A stretch of DNA of 17,633 nucleotides from Proteobacteria bacterium UBA7821 (GCA_002480165.1 DLBP01000003.1:1-17633); one strand, 5' to 3'; numbered from the stretch's first letter, positions 6,612-16,700 are shown. Notes: generated from the letters alone by a model not told the origin. Program-made: numbers and translations.

Positions 6612-7928
6612 ATGTTTAAAACGTATCACAACATTTTAGTCACTGGCGTGACACATGAAGGCCAAGGAATCGCTCACATCAACGATCGAGTCTGTTTTAT
6701 ACAGGGTGCGCTTTTGGGTGAAAGGCTTGATATTCAAGTGATCAAAAAGAAAAAGGGCTCTTGGTTTGCCGTGGTCACTAACGTGCTATCATCCTCACCC
6801 AAGCGAATAGAGCCACAGTGCGAGGTTTATGATGTGTGCGGTGGCTGTGGACTGCAGCATATGTCGACAGAGACACAAATTGATATCAAACAGCAAGCGC
6901 TGATTCAACAAATGCAACATCAGCTTGGTTACATTCCTGAGCAAGTCGATGATGCCATTCAACTATCTCCATGGGCTTACCGCAGAAAAGCACGTTTGTC
7001 TGTGCGCTATGTTGCCAAAAAAGACTCGGTGTTGATTGGTTTCAGGGAGCGCAGTACACATTGGGTCGTTAATACCAAACAATGTCATATTTTGTCTAAA
7101 CAAGTCAACCAGTGCCTTCAAAGGCTTGCCATTATTTTACATGGGTTTTCGACTCGGACAGTGATCGCGCAAGTGGAACTTGCGGTTGCTGATAACGTCA
7201 CTTGCTTAGTCCTTCGTCATCTAGAAGCGCTCATGGCTATCGAGCAAGAACAGCTCAAAGCATTCGCCCGCACAGAAGGTATTTGGTTAATGACACAGTC
7301 AAAAAAGCCATATGACTTAGTTAAGTTGTGGCCAGAAGACCATCAGTACTATCTATCGTATCAGTTAACCACACAAGGGTTAACCTTTGATTTTCACCCA
7401 GCTGACTTTATTCAAGTGAATGGTCCGGTTAATCAAGCGTGTGTTGATAAAATGCTGTCATGGTGTGCATTAGATGGAACTGAGCGCGTGCTAGACTTAT
7501 TTTGTGGCTTAGGTAATTTCACACTGCCATTGGCACAACAAGCACGTTGGGTTGATGGCTATGAACTGTCAGAAGAAATGGTTGTTCGGGCCAGTAGCAA
7601 TGCTAAGAAAAATAATGTATCGAATGTTGATTTTTTTGCTACCGATTTATCTGCGATACAAACCGGTCAGTGGCTGATGGGTCATCACTACGATTTGGTT
7701 GTTTTGGACCCACCTCGCTGTGGTGCGAAAGAGGTCGTTGAGTCCATTAAATCACACATTCGGCCTCGCCGAATTGTGTATATTTCTTGTCATTGGCCGA
7801 CGATGGTTCGCGATTGCGATTTATTAGCAGACCACTATACAGTGGTCAAGTTAGTGACCATGGACATGTTCCCACAAACGTATCACATCGAGGTGATGGC
7901 CCTTTTGGAGTTGCGTACCAATGACTAG
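6612..7928 (+). CDS. rlmD: 23S rRNA (uracil-1939-C5) methyltransferase
   Basis: RlmD uses S-adenosylmethionine to make m5U1939 in 23S rRNA. The 438-aa protein has the full family layout. An N-terminal TRAM domain (residues 1-60) is followed by the 4Fe-4S cysteines C70, C76 and C79 (C-x5-C-x2-C), with the fourth, C158, in TKQC. The RNA-binding middle follows, then FIQVN (266-270) and the SAM-binding VLDLFCGLGNFTLPLA (293-308). DPPRCGA (366-372) and the nucleophile Cys393 in YISCHWPTMVRD come next, with the likely base Glu427 near the end. E. coli RlmD (433 aa) is close in size. No clear ribosome binding site precedes the ATG, and the TRAM domain begins at once, so no earlier start is likely; the message may be nearly leaderless. 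Its last 8 nt overlap recD2. RlmC or TrmA are less likely given the length and TRAM domain. Confidence 0.93.
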   Translation: MFKTYHNILVTGVTHEGQGIAHINDRVCFIQGALLGERLDIQVIKKKKGSWFAVVTNVLSSSPKRIEPQCEVYDVCGGCGLQHMSTETQIDIKQQALIQQMQHQLGYIPEQVDDAIQLSPWAYRRKARLSVRYVAKKDSVLIGFRERSTHWVVNTKQCHILSKQVNQCLQRLAIILHGFSTRTVIAQVELAVADNVTCLVLRHLEALMAIEQEQLKAFARTEGIWLMTQSKKPYDLVKLWPEDHQYYLSYQLTTQGLTFDFHPADFIQVNGPVNQACVDKMLSWCALDGTERVLDLFCGLGNFTLPLAQQARWVDGYELSEEMVVRASSNAKKNNVSNVDFFATDLSAIQTGQWLMGHHYDLVVLDPPRCGAKEVVESIKSHIRPRRIVYISCHWPTMVRDCDLLADHYTVVKLVTMDMFPQTYHIEVMALLELRTND

Positions 7929-10092
7929 TCGTGATGATGCCACAGAAGTAACGATAGAGGGCTCGATAGAAAGAGTCACATTCCACAATCCACAGACTGG
8001 CTTTTGTGTCCTAAAAGTCAAATCTGGTGAAGAACTTCACACCATTGTTGGTCAGTGTTCGTGTGTAACAGAAGGTGAAAACATTTCAGCTGGTGGGAGC
8101 TGGGTGATGAATGAGCATTATGGCTTACAATTGAAAGCAGAGCAGATTGTGCTCGCTCCACCTCAGTCAGAATCTGCCATTGAAAAATATCTTGCTTCAG
8201 GCGCGATTAAGGGTGTTGGTGTCCACTTTGCTAGACGGTTAATCAGCCAATTTGGCGCTGATGTGATTGATATCATCGAGAACCATCCAGAGCGTTTATT
8301 AGAAATGGAAGGGATTGGTCGGGGACGTATGCAGCGCATACGCAACGCATGGCTGTCACAATCTGCGACGAGAAATGTCATGATTTTCCTACACGAACAT
8401 GGGTTTGGTAGTCACAGAGCCTCAAAAATCATCAAGTGTTATGGGATTGACGCCATCGCTAGAATCAAAGCAAATCCCTATTGCTTGACTGAGGATATTA
8501 GCGGTATTGGTTTTAAAAGTGCCGATGCTATGGCTATGAATATGGGCATGGCTGCTGATTCGCCTCAGCGCCTGGCCGCAGCCAGTCAGTTTGTTTTATC
8601 ACAGAATATGGCCTCTGGTCATACCATGATATTACGCGATCAACTGGTGAGTGGTACAGCTGAGTTACTAGCCATTGACCCTCAGTGCGTCGACGAGGCA
8701 GTTAGGCAAAACATCATTGAGGGTAAATTTGCATCGTATCAGAAAAATGATCAGGACTTTGTTTGTAACCCACAACTGGCAGAGGCTGAGAACCAAATTG
8801 TATCGGATTTAAAACGATTACAAGGCGGACAGCCACGGTGGCAGACGCGAGTGCATCAGCTTGACTCACAACAGGTGAAGCACTACAGCGGTCACATTGA
8901 GCTATCTGATTCTCAGATAAGTGCATTAAATCATTTGTTGTCACATCCAATAGTTATTTTAACCGGTGGGCCGGGTGTGGGTAAGACAACATTAATCAAT
9001 ACATATTTAGCTGCAGCCAAGTCATTTGGTGCTTACATTCAGCTGTGTGCTCCAACTGGACGGGCAGCAAAACGGCTTACTGAGGCGACTCGCTCTGAAG
9101 CAAAAACAATTCATCGGTTACTCGAGTATTCGCCGGTTGATCGGTGTTTTAAACACAATACAGATAACCCCATCGCATTGGGTGGATTAGTCGTCGATGA
9201 GGCCTCCATGCTAGATACGATGTTATTTAGTCAACTACTACAAGCGCTACCAACAGATGCCTCGCTGATATTAGTGGGTGATGTCGATCAATTGCCGTCA
9301 GTTGGTCCTGGTATGATCTTGATGGATCTTATCCAGTCAGAGTTGTGTCGTGTTGTTCGATTAGAACAGGTTTATCGACAGGCTCAGTCGTCCTTGATTA
9401 TTGAAAATGCTCATCGGATTAATCGTGGTCTTAAGCCGATTACAAATAGCACACGTGACTCTGATTTTTTCTTCATCTCCGAGTCTGATGCGCCTGCGAT
9501 TATCGATAAGGTTGCTTATATGATTTTAAACCGCATTCCCAACCGATATGGGTTGGATGCCAAACAAGACGTGCAAATCTTAACACCCATGAATCGCGGT
9601 CCACTGGGTGCGGAAACCATATCGAACTATCTACAAGAGCAATTCAGACCTTCGGACTCATATCTAGAATCAGCGAGTCATCGGTTTTTTCTAGGAGATA
9701 AAGTCATTCAGGTGGTTAATAATTATGATAAAGAGGTGTTCAATGGCGATATTGGTTTTATTGAGGAGATTGATCACGACAACGATACACTCACAGTTTC
9801 TTATGATGGTAAACAGGTTGAGTACCCTCAAGAGAACTTTGATGAGCTCAAATTGGCGTATGCCATCACCATTCATAAAAGCCAAGGGTCTGAATATCCG
9901 GTTGTGATTATTCCTCTAACAATGTCACATTACATGATGTTGGAGAGGAACCTAGTGTATACAGCTTTGACTCGAGCCAAAAAAATAGCCATCTTTATTG
10001 GCGAAAAAAAATCCATTATGATGGCAGTTAACCGCTCTGATTCAACTCAACGAATAACTCGGTTACGCCATGCTTTACATGAGTTGGTCTAA
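7921..10092 (+). CDS. recD2: RecD2-family 5'-3' DNA helicase
   Basis: RecD2 is an ATP-driven 5'-3' helicase acting in replication-fork and break repair outside RecBCD. The 723-aa length fits RecD2 and is longer than E. coli RecD (608 aa). An N-terminal OB-like domain (about 8-80, IEGSIERVTFHNPQTGF) is followed by helix-hairpin-helix segments (about 95-200: IKGVGVHFARRL, MEGIGRGRMQRI, DISGIGFKSADAM). These mark RecD2 rather than RecD. The helicase core has Walker A GGPGVGKTT (Lys355) and motif II VVDEASM (Asp426, Glu427). GDVDQLPSVGPG and, near 647, AITIHKSQGSEYPVV complete it. The gene begins inside the end of rlmD (ATGACTAG), an 8-nt overlap that favours coupled translation. RecD2 often occurs where RecBC is missing, but recB and recC cannot be checked here. 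Confidence 0.93.
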   Translation: MTSRDDATEVTIEGSIERVTFHNPQTGFCVLKVKSGEELHTIVGQCSCVTEGENISAGGSWVMNEHYGLQLKAEQIVLAPPQSESAIEKYLASGAIKGVGVHFARRLISQFGADVIDIIENHPERLLEMEGIGRGRMQRIRNAWLSQSATRNVMIFLHEHGFGSHRASKIIKCYGIDAIARIKANPYCLTEDISGIGFKSADAMAMNMGMAADSPQRLAAASQFVLSQNMASGHTMILRDQLVSGTAELLAIDPQCVDEAVRQNIIEGKFASYQKNDQDFVCNPQLAEAENQIVSDLKRLQGGQPRWQTRVHQLDSQQVKHYSGHIELSDSQISALNHLLSHPIVILTGGPGVGKTTLINTYLAAAKSFGAYIQLCAPTGRAAKRLTEATRSEAKTIHRLLEYSPVDRCFKHNTDNPIALGGLVVDEASMLDTMLFSQLLQALPTDASLILVGDVDQLPSVGPGMILMDLIQSELCRVVRLEQVYRQAQSSLIIENAHRINRGLKPITNSTRDSDFFFISESDAPAIIDKVAYMILNRIPNRYGLDAKQDVQILTPMNRGPLGAETISNYLQEQFRPSDSYLESASHRFFLGDKVIQVVNNYDKEVFNGDIGFIEEIDHDNDTLTVSYDGKQVEYPQENFDELKLAYAITIHKSQGSEYPVVIIPLTMSHYMMLERNLVYTALTRAKKIAIFIGEKKSIMMAVNRSDSTQRITRLRHALHELV

Positions 10093-10109
10093 TAATCGGT
10101 TTTAGCTAG

Positions 10110-10138
10110 TTGCGCAAATTCATTAAGTGGTCTATACC
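10110..10138 (+). promoter_or_regulatory. Probable promoter of clpA
   Basis: TTGCGC (10110-10115) and TATACC (10133-10138) are spaced by exactly 17 bp in the 69-bp gap after recD2. Each hexamer matches consensus only in its most conserved part (TTG and TATA). The predicted start near 10145 fits the clpA ATG at 10162 and leaves only about 5 nt before the alternative ATG at 10150. Read-through from recD2 is also possible. Confidence 0.4.
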
Positions 10139-10161
10139 TACATTAGCAAATGGAGTTGCCT

Positions 10162-12414
10162 ATGTTTTGTCAAAGTCTTGAAGTTACCTTACACCTTGTT
10201 TTCACACGAGCCAAAGAGCACAATCACCAAACGATCACAGTGGAGCATTTATTATTGTCGTTGTTAGATAATGTTGATGCAGTTGAAGTATTGAAGTTGT
10301 GCAATACTGATATTGAACGATTGAAAAAGCAGATTATCCAATATCTATCCAATCATTGTGATAATTGTGATGATAATCATAACACTCAGACAAAGCCAAG
10401 TTTAGGCTTTCAACGGGTGTTACAACGCGCTTTATTTCAAGTTCAGGCTTCTGGTAAGTCAGAAGTCACCGGTGCGAACGTGTTATTAGCTCTGTACAGT
10501 GAATACGGTAGCCATGCGGTTAGGTTCTTGACACAAGAGGGTGTGACACGCCTGGATATACTCGGTGTTATTGGTAATCAATTTGATGCTATGGATGGTT
10601 TTCAGCCGCAAGACACCTCATTATTTCAGGATAATATGAGTGAAGAAAGTTTGATGGAGCCTGTGTTAGAGGAGTCTTCCATTGAAAAGTATGCTGTTAA
10701 CCTTAATCAAAGAGCAAAAGATGGTAAGATTGATAACATTATTGGGCGACAAGAAGAGCTCACTAGAATCACACAGATTTTATGTAGAAAGAAAAAAAAC
10801 AATCCAATGTTGTTAGGCGAGCCTGGGGTTGGTAAAACAGCTTTGGCCGAAGAATTATCACTAAGAATTGTTAGTGGTAATGTGCCAAAGCCTTTATTGG
10901 GATCAACGGTTTACAGTCTTGATATTGCATTATTGCTAGCAGGAACCAAATACCGGGGGGATTTTGAAAAGCGGTTTAAAAATGTCCTGGCCAAGTTGAA
11001 GAAAATGAATAAAGTCATTTTATTCATTGATGAAATTCATACCATCATAGGGGCAGGGTCTGCATCAGGTGGTAATTTAGACGCAGCTAATATGTTGAAG
11101 CCTATTTTAACAACGGGTGAAATTCGTTGTGTTGGTGCGACAACTTATAAAGAGTATCGCAATGTTTTTTCAAAAGATGATGCGTTGAGTCGACGGTTTT
11201 TACCGGTTGATATTGAGGAGCCTACCAAAGACCAGGCTCTGAAAATCGCAAGAGGACTCAAGGATAACTATGAAAAGTATCACAATGTACGTTACACTGA
11301 TGCGGCCATCTTTCGATCAGTCGAACTGTGTGATAAATATTTATGCGATCGAAAAATGCCAGATAAATTGATTGACATTATTGATGAATCCGCAACTGTT
11401 TTGTTATTTGGTCGACAGCCCAATCGGTCTGTGGTGGGTATCAATGATGTTGAAAAAATTGTAGCCAGTATGTGTCATTTACCGCTGGAACAAATCCAAT
11501 CAGATCGCCGACGTAAAAAAGATTGTTCGGATATCTATACAGATTTATCAACGCGTATTTTTGGGCAGGATGAAGTTGTCAGGACAGTTACCGATATGAT
11601 CGAGCTAAACCGTGCTGGCTTATCCCGTGATGCTGGCCCGGTTGCTTCATTTTTGTTCAATGGTCCAACTGGGGTGGGTAAAACTGAATTATGCAATGTA
11701 TTGTCTCAGTCACTTGGGCTGAAACTATTGAGGTTTGATATGTCTGAGTATTTAGAGCAACACTCGATATCTCGTCTTATCGGCTCACCACCAGGCTATG
11801 TTGGTTACGAACAAAATGGCCAATTGACTGAATCGGTTAAAAATCATCCATACAGCCTTGTGTTGTTTGATGAGATTGAAAAAAGTGATCCGGCAATTAG
11901 AAATATTTTATTACAAATCATGGATTATGGATTTTTAACGGACTCAATGTCGAGAAAAATCGATTTTAGAAACACGGTCATTGTGATGACGAGTAATGTG
12001 GGTGCTCGATCTGCTGAAAAAAACACGATTGGATTCTCGAACGAATGCCCAGTTAAGTCGATGACAGATATAAGCATACAAAAAGCGTTTTCACCAGAAT
12101 TTCGCAATCGTTTAGACGCTGTATTAACCTTTAACAAGTTAGCGGGTGTTGTGGTTAAACAGATCGCTCAGAAGTTTCTTGATGAAGTCATCCATAAATT
12201 GAAAAGACGCAACATAGAGCTATCAATTTCTAAAGCTGCTATGGTGTGGATCTGTAATCATGGTTATGATGAAAAATTAGGTGCTCGTCCAATGCAGCGT
12301 GTTATCCAGCGGTCTATTAGCCAGCCAGTTGCTAAGATTATTTTAGACGATCGACTAAAGGGTAATAGACGAATCACGGTGTCTGTGTCAGGTGATCAAT
12401 TGGTACTGAGGTAG
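10162..12414 (+). CDS. clpA: ClpA ATPase, unfoldase of ClpAP
   Basis: ClpA is the AAA+ hexamer that recognises, unfolds and feeds substrates to the ClpP peptidase. With the start at 10162 it has 750 aa (E. coli 758). The N-domain (about 1-140) aligns from residue 1 with E. coli ClpA. AAA-1 has GEPGVGKTA (Lys225) and LFIDEIHTIIGAGSASGG. AAA-2 has GPTGVGKTE (Lys507), LFDEIEKSDP and the IGF loop (623-625) that docks on ClpP. The start at 10162 is preferred over 10150 because TGGAG (10151-10155) lies six nt upstream and the alignment begins there. The N-domain linker carries HCDNCDDNHN, a Cys/His-rich insertion absent from E. coli. The usual upstream clpS adaptor gene is missing here. The convergent infA keeps part of the clpS-clpA-infA order. 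Confidence 0.96.
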   Translation: MFCQSLEVTLHLVFTRAKEHNHQTITVEHLLLSLLDNVDAVEVLKLCNTDIERLKKQIIQYLSNHCDNCDDNHNTQTKPSLGFQRVLQRALFQVQASGKSEVTGANVLLALYSEYGSHAVRFLTQEGVTRLDILGVIGNQFDAMDGFQPQDTSLFQDNMSEESLMEPVLEESSIEKYAVNLNQRAKDGKIDNIIGRQEELTRITQILCRKKKNNPMLLGEPGVGKTALAEELSLRIVSGNVPKPLLGSTVYSLDIALLLAGTKYRGDFEKRFKNVLAKLKKMNKVILFIDEIHTIIGAGSASGGNLDAANMLKPILTTGEIRCVGATTYKEYRNVFSKDDALSRRFLPVDIEEPTKDQALKIARGLKDNYEKYHNVRYTDAAIFRSVELCDKYLCDRKMPDKLIDIIDESATVLLFGRQPNRSVVGINDVEKIVASMCHLPLEQIQSDRRRKKDCSDIYTDLSTRIFGQDEVVRTVTDMIELNRAGLSRDAGPVASFLFNGPTGVGKTELCNVLSQSLGLKLLRFDMSEYLEQHSISRLIGSPPGYVGYEQNGQLTESVKNHPYSLVLFDEIEKSDPAIRNILLQIMDYGFLTDSMSRKIDFRNTVIVMTSNVGARSAEKNTIGFSNECPVKSMTDISIQKAFSPEFRNRLDAVLTFNKLAGVVVKQIAQKFLDEVIHKLKRRNIELSISKAAMVWICNHGYDEKLGARPMQRVIQRSISQPVAKIILDDRLKGNRRITVSVSGDQLVLR

Positions 12415-12435
12415 GTTGTTGTTATCGACCTTTTT
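12413..12435 (+). terminator. Weak intrinsic terminator of clpA
   Basis: AGGTTG (12413-12418) pairs with CGACCT (12426-12431), including one T-G pair, around a 7-nt loop. TTTTT follows at 12431-12435. The hairpin begins within the clpA stop codon and lies over the 3' end of infA. Six base pairs with three or four G-C pairs make it weak, but the position is right. Confidence 0.4.
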
Positions 12436-12646
12436 CTCGCTTTATAATTCGCCCTTTCTCTAAGTCATAGGGCGTTATCTGAACGGTTACTTCGTCGCCA
12501 ACCACTATCTTGATAAAATATTTCCTCATTTTTCCAGAGATGTGCGCGAGAATCTGGTGACCGTTTTCTAACTTAACTTTGAAGTAAGTGTTGGGTAAGG
12601 CTTCAGTAACAGTCCCTTTCATCTCTATAAAATCACTTTTTGACAT
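12422..12646 (-). CDS. infA: Translation initiation factor IF-1
   Basis: IF-1 is the small OB-fold protein that binds the ribosomal A site during initiation together with IF-2 and IF-3. The 74 aa match E. coli IF-1 (72 aa) through the whole length: IEMKGTVTEALPNTYFKVKL, AHISGKMRKYFIKI and TPYDLEKGRI. GGAT lies upstream of the ATG. It ends 7 bp from convergent clpA, an arrangement common in gammaproteobacteria. A probable promoter lies at 12668-12696, so it need not depend on the upstream helical protein gene. Confidence 0.97.
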   Translation of the reverse strand: MSKSDFIEMKGTVTEALPNTYFKVKLENGHQILAHISGKMRKYFIKIVVGDEVTVQITPYDLEKGRIIKREKGR

Positions 12647-12667
12647 CTATCATCCAAATAAAAAAAC

Positions 12668-12696
12668 ATCTAATGATAACATTCAGCTGATGTCAA
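12668..12696 (-). promoter_or_regulatory. Possible promoter of infA
   Basis: On the minus strand TTGACA (plus coordinates 12691-12696) is followed after 17 bp by TTAGAT (12668-12673). The -35 is perfect; the -10 is poor (3 of 6). TATCAT nearby is a better -10, but its -35 at 17 bp is only TTGCAT. The start would be about 15-20 nt before the infA ATG. It falls in the 69-bp gap after the helical protein gene. Confidence 0.4.
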
Positions 12697-12715
12697 TGCA
12701 AGTTGTAAAGTGTTT

Positions 12716-13663
12716 TTATTGAGTGCCTTGGTCTATTCCCATTAAGGCTTCGCTACACTTGGTAATGAACTCATTTGATTCGTCGATAAAAAAGTCGAGT
12801 TTCTCTTGTAATTGCTCACTGTTTTTTATACCATCCATCGCGCTAGTGTCAGTTGATTCTATGATTTTGTGTGACGCTTTGTATAAGTCAATGTCGTACC
12901 CAATATCTAAATATTTCCCTTTTTTATTCGCTTTTTTGATGATCTCTTTGGTTTTCTTCTGGTTAGATGACACTCTGCTATCCAATTGACTGTGGGCGGT
13001 TAGCACAGCTGCTACAAATACGTTCTTTGCAAATATGCTGAGTGATGTTTGGCTAACATCTAATGCCAGTATGGTGTAGTCAATATTGATGTATTTTAAA
13101 TGGTCGATTAAGCTATCATAGTTATAGCAAGATAGCGCCATATTAACTTGATCTTTTTGTAAATCAGATAATTGATCATTTAAACCAGATTCAACCAGAT
13201 ACTCATCTAGTTTAGAAGATAATTGTGTGTCATAGGCATCTTTGACTTTTAAGAATAGTTCAGATGTCTTTTCGATATAGACACTAACTGTCTGCGATAA
13301 TGCGTCTGATCGACTTGCTAAATGATTAATGTCATCTTCAAATTGACAGAGTTTCTTACTTAATTCTTTGCCTTTTTTAGTTGTGCTAGTCCCTAATTTT
13401 GCAACTTTTTGAGAATCATTGAACGTATTACTATATCGCTGGGTTAGTTTGTTGATGTTGTTGATTAGATTATCTGATCTTTGCCGCATAGCAGCATTGG
13501 CTTCGATTAAGTTGAATACTTTCTTAAGATACAGATTATACAGACCAGTTCTGTAGAATGAATCTAGACTGTTTCTATCTTGTTTTATGATCATGTCTCT
13601 GATTTCACTAGGCATCGATGAGCTGAACAGCTTTAAGTTTATTAAATCAATTGAACTTTCCAT
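12716..13663 (-). CDS. Unrecognised helical, coiled-coil-rich protein
   Basis: I do not recognise this 315-aa protein. It appears almost wholly alpha-helical, with probable coiled coil between about 45 and 175 (rich in K, E, D, Q, N, S with spaced leucines). A mildly hydrophobic stretch lies near 205-224 (SLSIFAKNVFVAAVLTA), followed by a very basic patch at 236-250 (KKTKEIIKKANKKGK). There is no signal peptide and only three or four cysteines. The start at 13663 is chosen over an earlier ATG at 13720 because GGAG (13671-13674) lies 7 nt upstream. The AT-rich sequence just before it (13681-13705) could hold a -10 element. It lies 79 bp after mfd on the same strand. Housekeeping genes on both sides make it a lineage-specific insertion; an effector or structural role is only a guess. 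Confidence 0.8.
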   Translation of the reverse strand: MESSIDLINLKLFSSSMPSEIRDMIIKQDRNSLDSFYRTGLYNLYLKKVFNLIEANAAMRQRSDNLINNINKLTQRYSNTFNDSQKVAKLGTSTTKKGKELSKKLCQFEDDINHLASRSDALSQTVSVYIEKTSELFLKVKDAYDTQLSSKLDEYLVESGLNDQLSDLQKDQVNMALSCYNYDSLIDHLKYINIDYTILALDVSQTSLSIFAKNVFVAAVLTAHSQLDSRVSSNQKKTKEIIKKANKKGKYLDIGYDIDLYKASHKIIESTDTSAMDGIKNSEQLQEKLDFFIDESNEFITKCSEALMGIDQGTQ

Positions 13664-13742
13664 AGGTACACTCCGTGAGTTATAATAATGATATAGTATA
13701 TAATTGTTCATTTGTCTCATTTTAATGACAGATTTGTATTAA

Positions 13743-16700
13743 TTAGGAGATAGATTTAATGAACCCGATAATATATAACAGTCGCTGGTCAACCTCGATC
13801 TGGTTATCCTTAAAGTCAAAGCGAATGGTATCATTTGGTCCAGGCGATGCGTGGGTCTTTTTTGACATTAATTGGGTCAGTAGTTTTTTTTGATCAAACG
13901 CATGATTTAGACTCAAGTGTAGTGTGATTTTCTCATCTGTTCCAGTAATTTTCGTAATCCCTGTTTGGCTGGCAAGGCATTTCAGTTTAGTTAGGAATAT
14001 GAGCTGCTGTACGTTATTTGATGTTGTGCCATATCGATCATTTAATTCCTCATGGATTAAATCGATGGTATCAAAACTATTGGCTGATGATAAGCGTTTG
14101 TAAAAGCTGAGCCGTTGGCTAACATCTTCAATATAACTGTCTTCAATGTAGGCGTTAGTCGATACTTGGCAGTGACAGTGTTCAATGGGTGATTCATCAT
14201 GGGTTGTGGGGTCGAGTGTTTTGCATGCTTTTTGAAGCATGTCTGTGTATAAGTGGAACCCAATTTGATTCATTGATCCACTCTGTTCTGTGCCAAGTAC
14301 ATTGCCAGCACCTCGAATTTCTAAGTCACGAAGCGCTAGTTGAAAGGAGGTCCCAAGATCCTTACATTGAACAATCGATGCAAGTCTTTTTTCAGCTTCT
14401 GCAGTGATATCACCCGTTTCCGGGTTCAGTAAGTAAGCATATCCTTGTTGGGATGATCGCCCAACTCGACCTCTTAGTTGGTGTAGTTGAGCCAGTCCAA
14501 ACTTATCCGAACGTTCGATAATGATGGTGTTTGCATTAGATATATCAATGCCTGACTCGATAACCGTTGAACAGACAATCATATCCAGATGATGGTTATA
14601 GAAATTGTGCATGGTATGCTCTAATTCACGTTTATTGAGCTGGGCGTGAGCGATACCGATGCGTAATGTGGGGTGTCGACTGCTGATATCCCGATGACGG
14701 TACTGAATGCGGTCAACATCGTTGTAGACGTAATAAATTTGTCCACCTCGCTTTATTTCTCGTTGGATGGCATCATCGATTGTTTTCTCGTTGTAACGGC
14801 AGGCTGTCGTGATAATGGGTATCCGTGAGTCGGGTGCCGTGGTCATTAATGACAAGTCATGAAGGTATGACATGGCAAAATTAAGTGTCCTTGGGATGGG
14901 GGTTGCACTCATCATTAAATAATGGCAACCTTTTTTGAATTGTTTTATTTTCTCTTTTTGCTTGACTCCAAAACGATGTTCTTCGTCGACAATAATCAGT
15001 CCAATAGTCGCATTTATGTTAGCTATAGACAGGATTGAGTGTGTGCCAACTAGGATGTGAATGCTTTGGTTGTTGTACGCATCGATGATGGTGTTTTTCT
15101 CCTTTTTGCTCGTTGATCCATCGATACAAGCCAGTTTAATTTGGTGAGAGTCAAAACGTTTGGTGAAGTTTTGATAGTGTTGTTTAGCCAGTATGGTGGT
15201 GGGCACGAGAACCACCACTTGATAATGGTTGGTGACAACTTGAAAGCATGCTCTCATGGCAACTTCTGTTTTCCCAAAACTAACGTCGGCACATAGGAGT
15301 CTTTCCATCGGTTTTTCTTCGCATAAGTCCTTTGCGATTTCTGCAGATGCCCTGAGCTGGTCTGGTGTTTCATCAAAAGGGAACTCATTGCAAAACTGGG
15401 TATAGGCCTCTGTCATGAGGACACAAGAATTGGTTTTATACAGGGATCGTTCTGCTTGAGACTTAAGAATCTCAGCTGCATAATCTTCTGTTATTTTCTT
15501 TGCTTTTTCTAGATTTTTCTTCCACTTTTTCGAATTTAAATTGCTTAACTCACTGTCAGAGCCAGCAGTTGATGTATACAATCTAACGGCATCTAAGTTA
15601 TAGACAGGTACATAAACCGTGTCATTGTTTTGGTATTCCAGCACGAGGTATTCAGAAGTAACATCGTTACCCGTTGTGATTGGTTTGAGCCCTTTAAATC
15701 GGCCAATACCAAAACTTTGATGGGTGAGTAGCTGGCCTGTTTGAAGATCATTGAGGTGATCAATCAGGTGAGAACCACTATAACTGTTATGTTCGCGGGC
15801 CTGTTTTTGTTTGGCTGGTGGTGTGTGATAGTGTAAACATTTTGGCGTCAGGATGGATAGTTTTTTAGACGCTAGCCAATACGGTTCGAGAAAGTCGTGT
15901 TTGGTATATGACAGCGGTGGCTGCATGTCTAGCCACGATTGATAGTTATCATGACAAGGGAGTGGTTGAGTATCAAGCAATGATTTAGTCTGGTTATAGA
16001 GTGTGTGAGATAATATCACTGCATATTGATCTTGTTGCCTAATAGTAGCAAGCCATTTCGAAATATCTGTTGGATTGTTTATATTGGGCGGGTTAACTTC
16101 GATGGGTTTCTGGCTGGTATGATGCCAGCAGGCGAGTTGTTGTTCGAAGCCATCGATTGTTCTTTTAAAGTCCGCGTATGGCATTAGGATTTCATCGGGC
16201 TTTAACAGCGGATTGACCGATTGGGCCTGGTATTGAGTTTCATATTCGCAGTACAAGCGATCATAGCAGTGTTTGGGTGACACATTGGCTACAAATAGAC
16301 ACTGATTGGCAGAAATAATATCAGTCAGGTAGGTGTTTTTTTCGTAGAACAGTGGGATATAAGATTGTAGTTTGCTCGTGTTGTTTTTTGTGACCATGAC
16401 ACGATGTGGATGCTTATTGGGGAAGCAGTGCTCGGACCACTGGCGAATAAAGGTTTTCTTTGATTCTGCAGTTAGAATAATCTCTTGACAAGGGATGATG
16501 GAGACATAGCCACAAGGCCTGAGAGACCGTTGTTGGATGGGGTCGAAAAAACGCATCGATAAAACAACGTCATCATCCAGTTCTACGCGGCAGGGCAGTT
16601 GGCTCCCGTTTGGAAAGATATCAAATAGATTGCCTTTGATGGCATACTCTCCAACCTCTTTTACTTCGGTGACTCGTTTGTAGCATAGGCTGAGCTGTTG

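Noticed and set aside
6592..6620. TTGACA (6592-6597) with TTTAAA 17 bp later as a promoter for rlmD
   Set aside because: The transcript would begin after the rlmD start codon and the TRAM domain starts at that codon, so it cannot serve the full gene.
15274..15300. Broken Walker A in Mfd (ADVSFGKT instead of GDVGFGKT)
   Set aside because: Ala at the first position is allowed in the P-loop pattern and GKT is intact; the motor should be functional.
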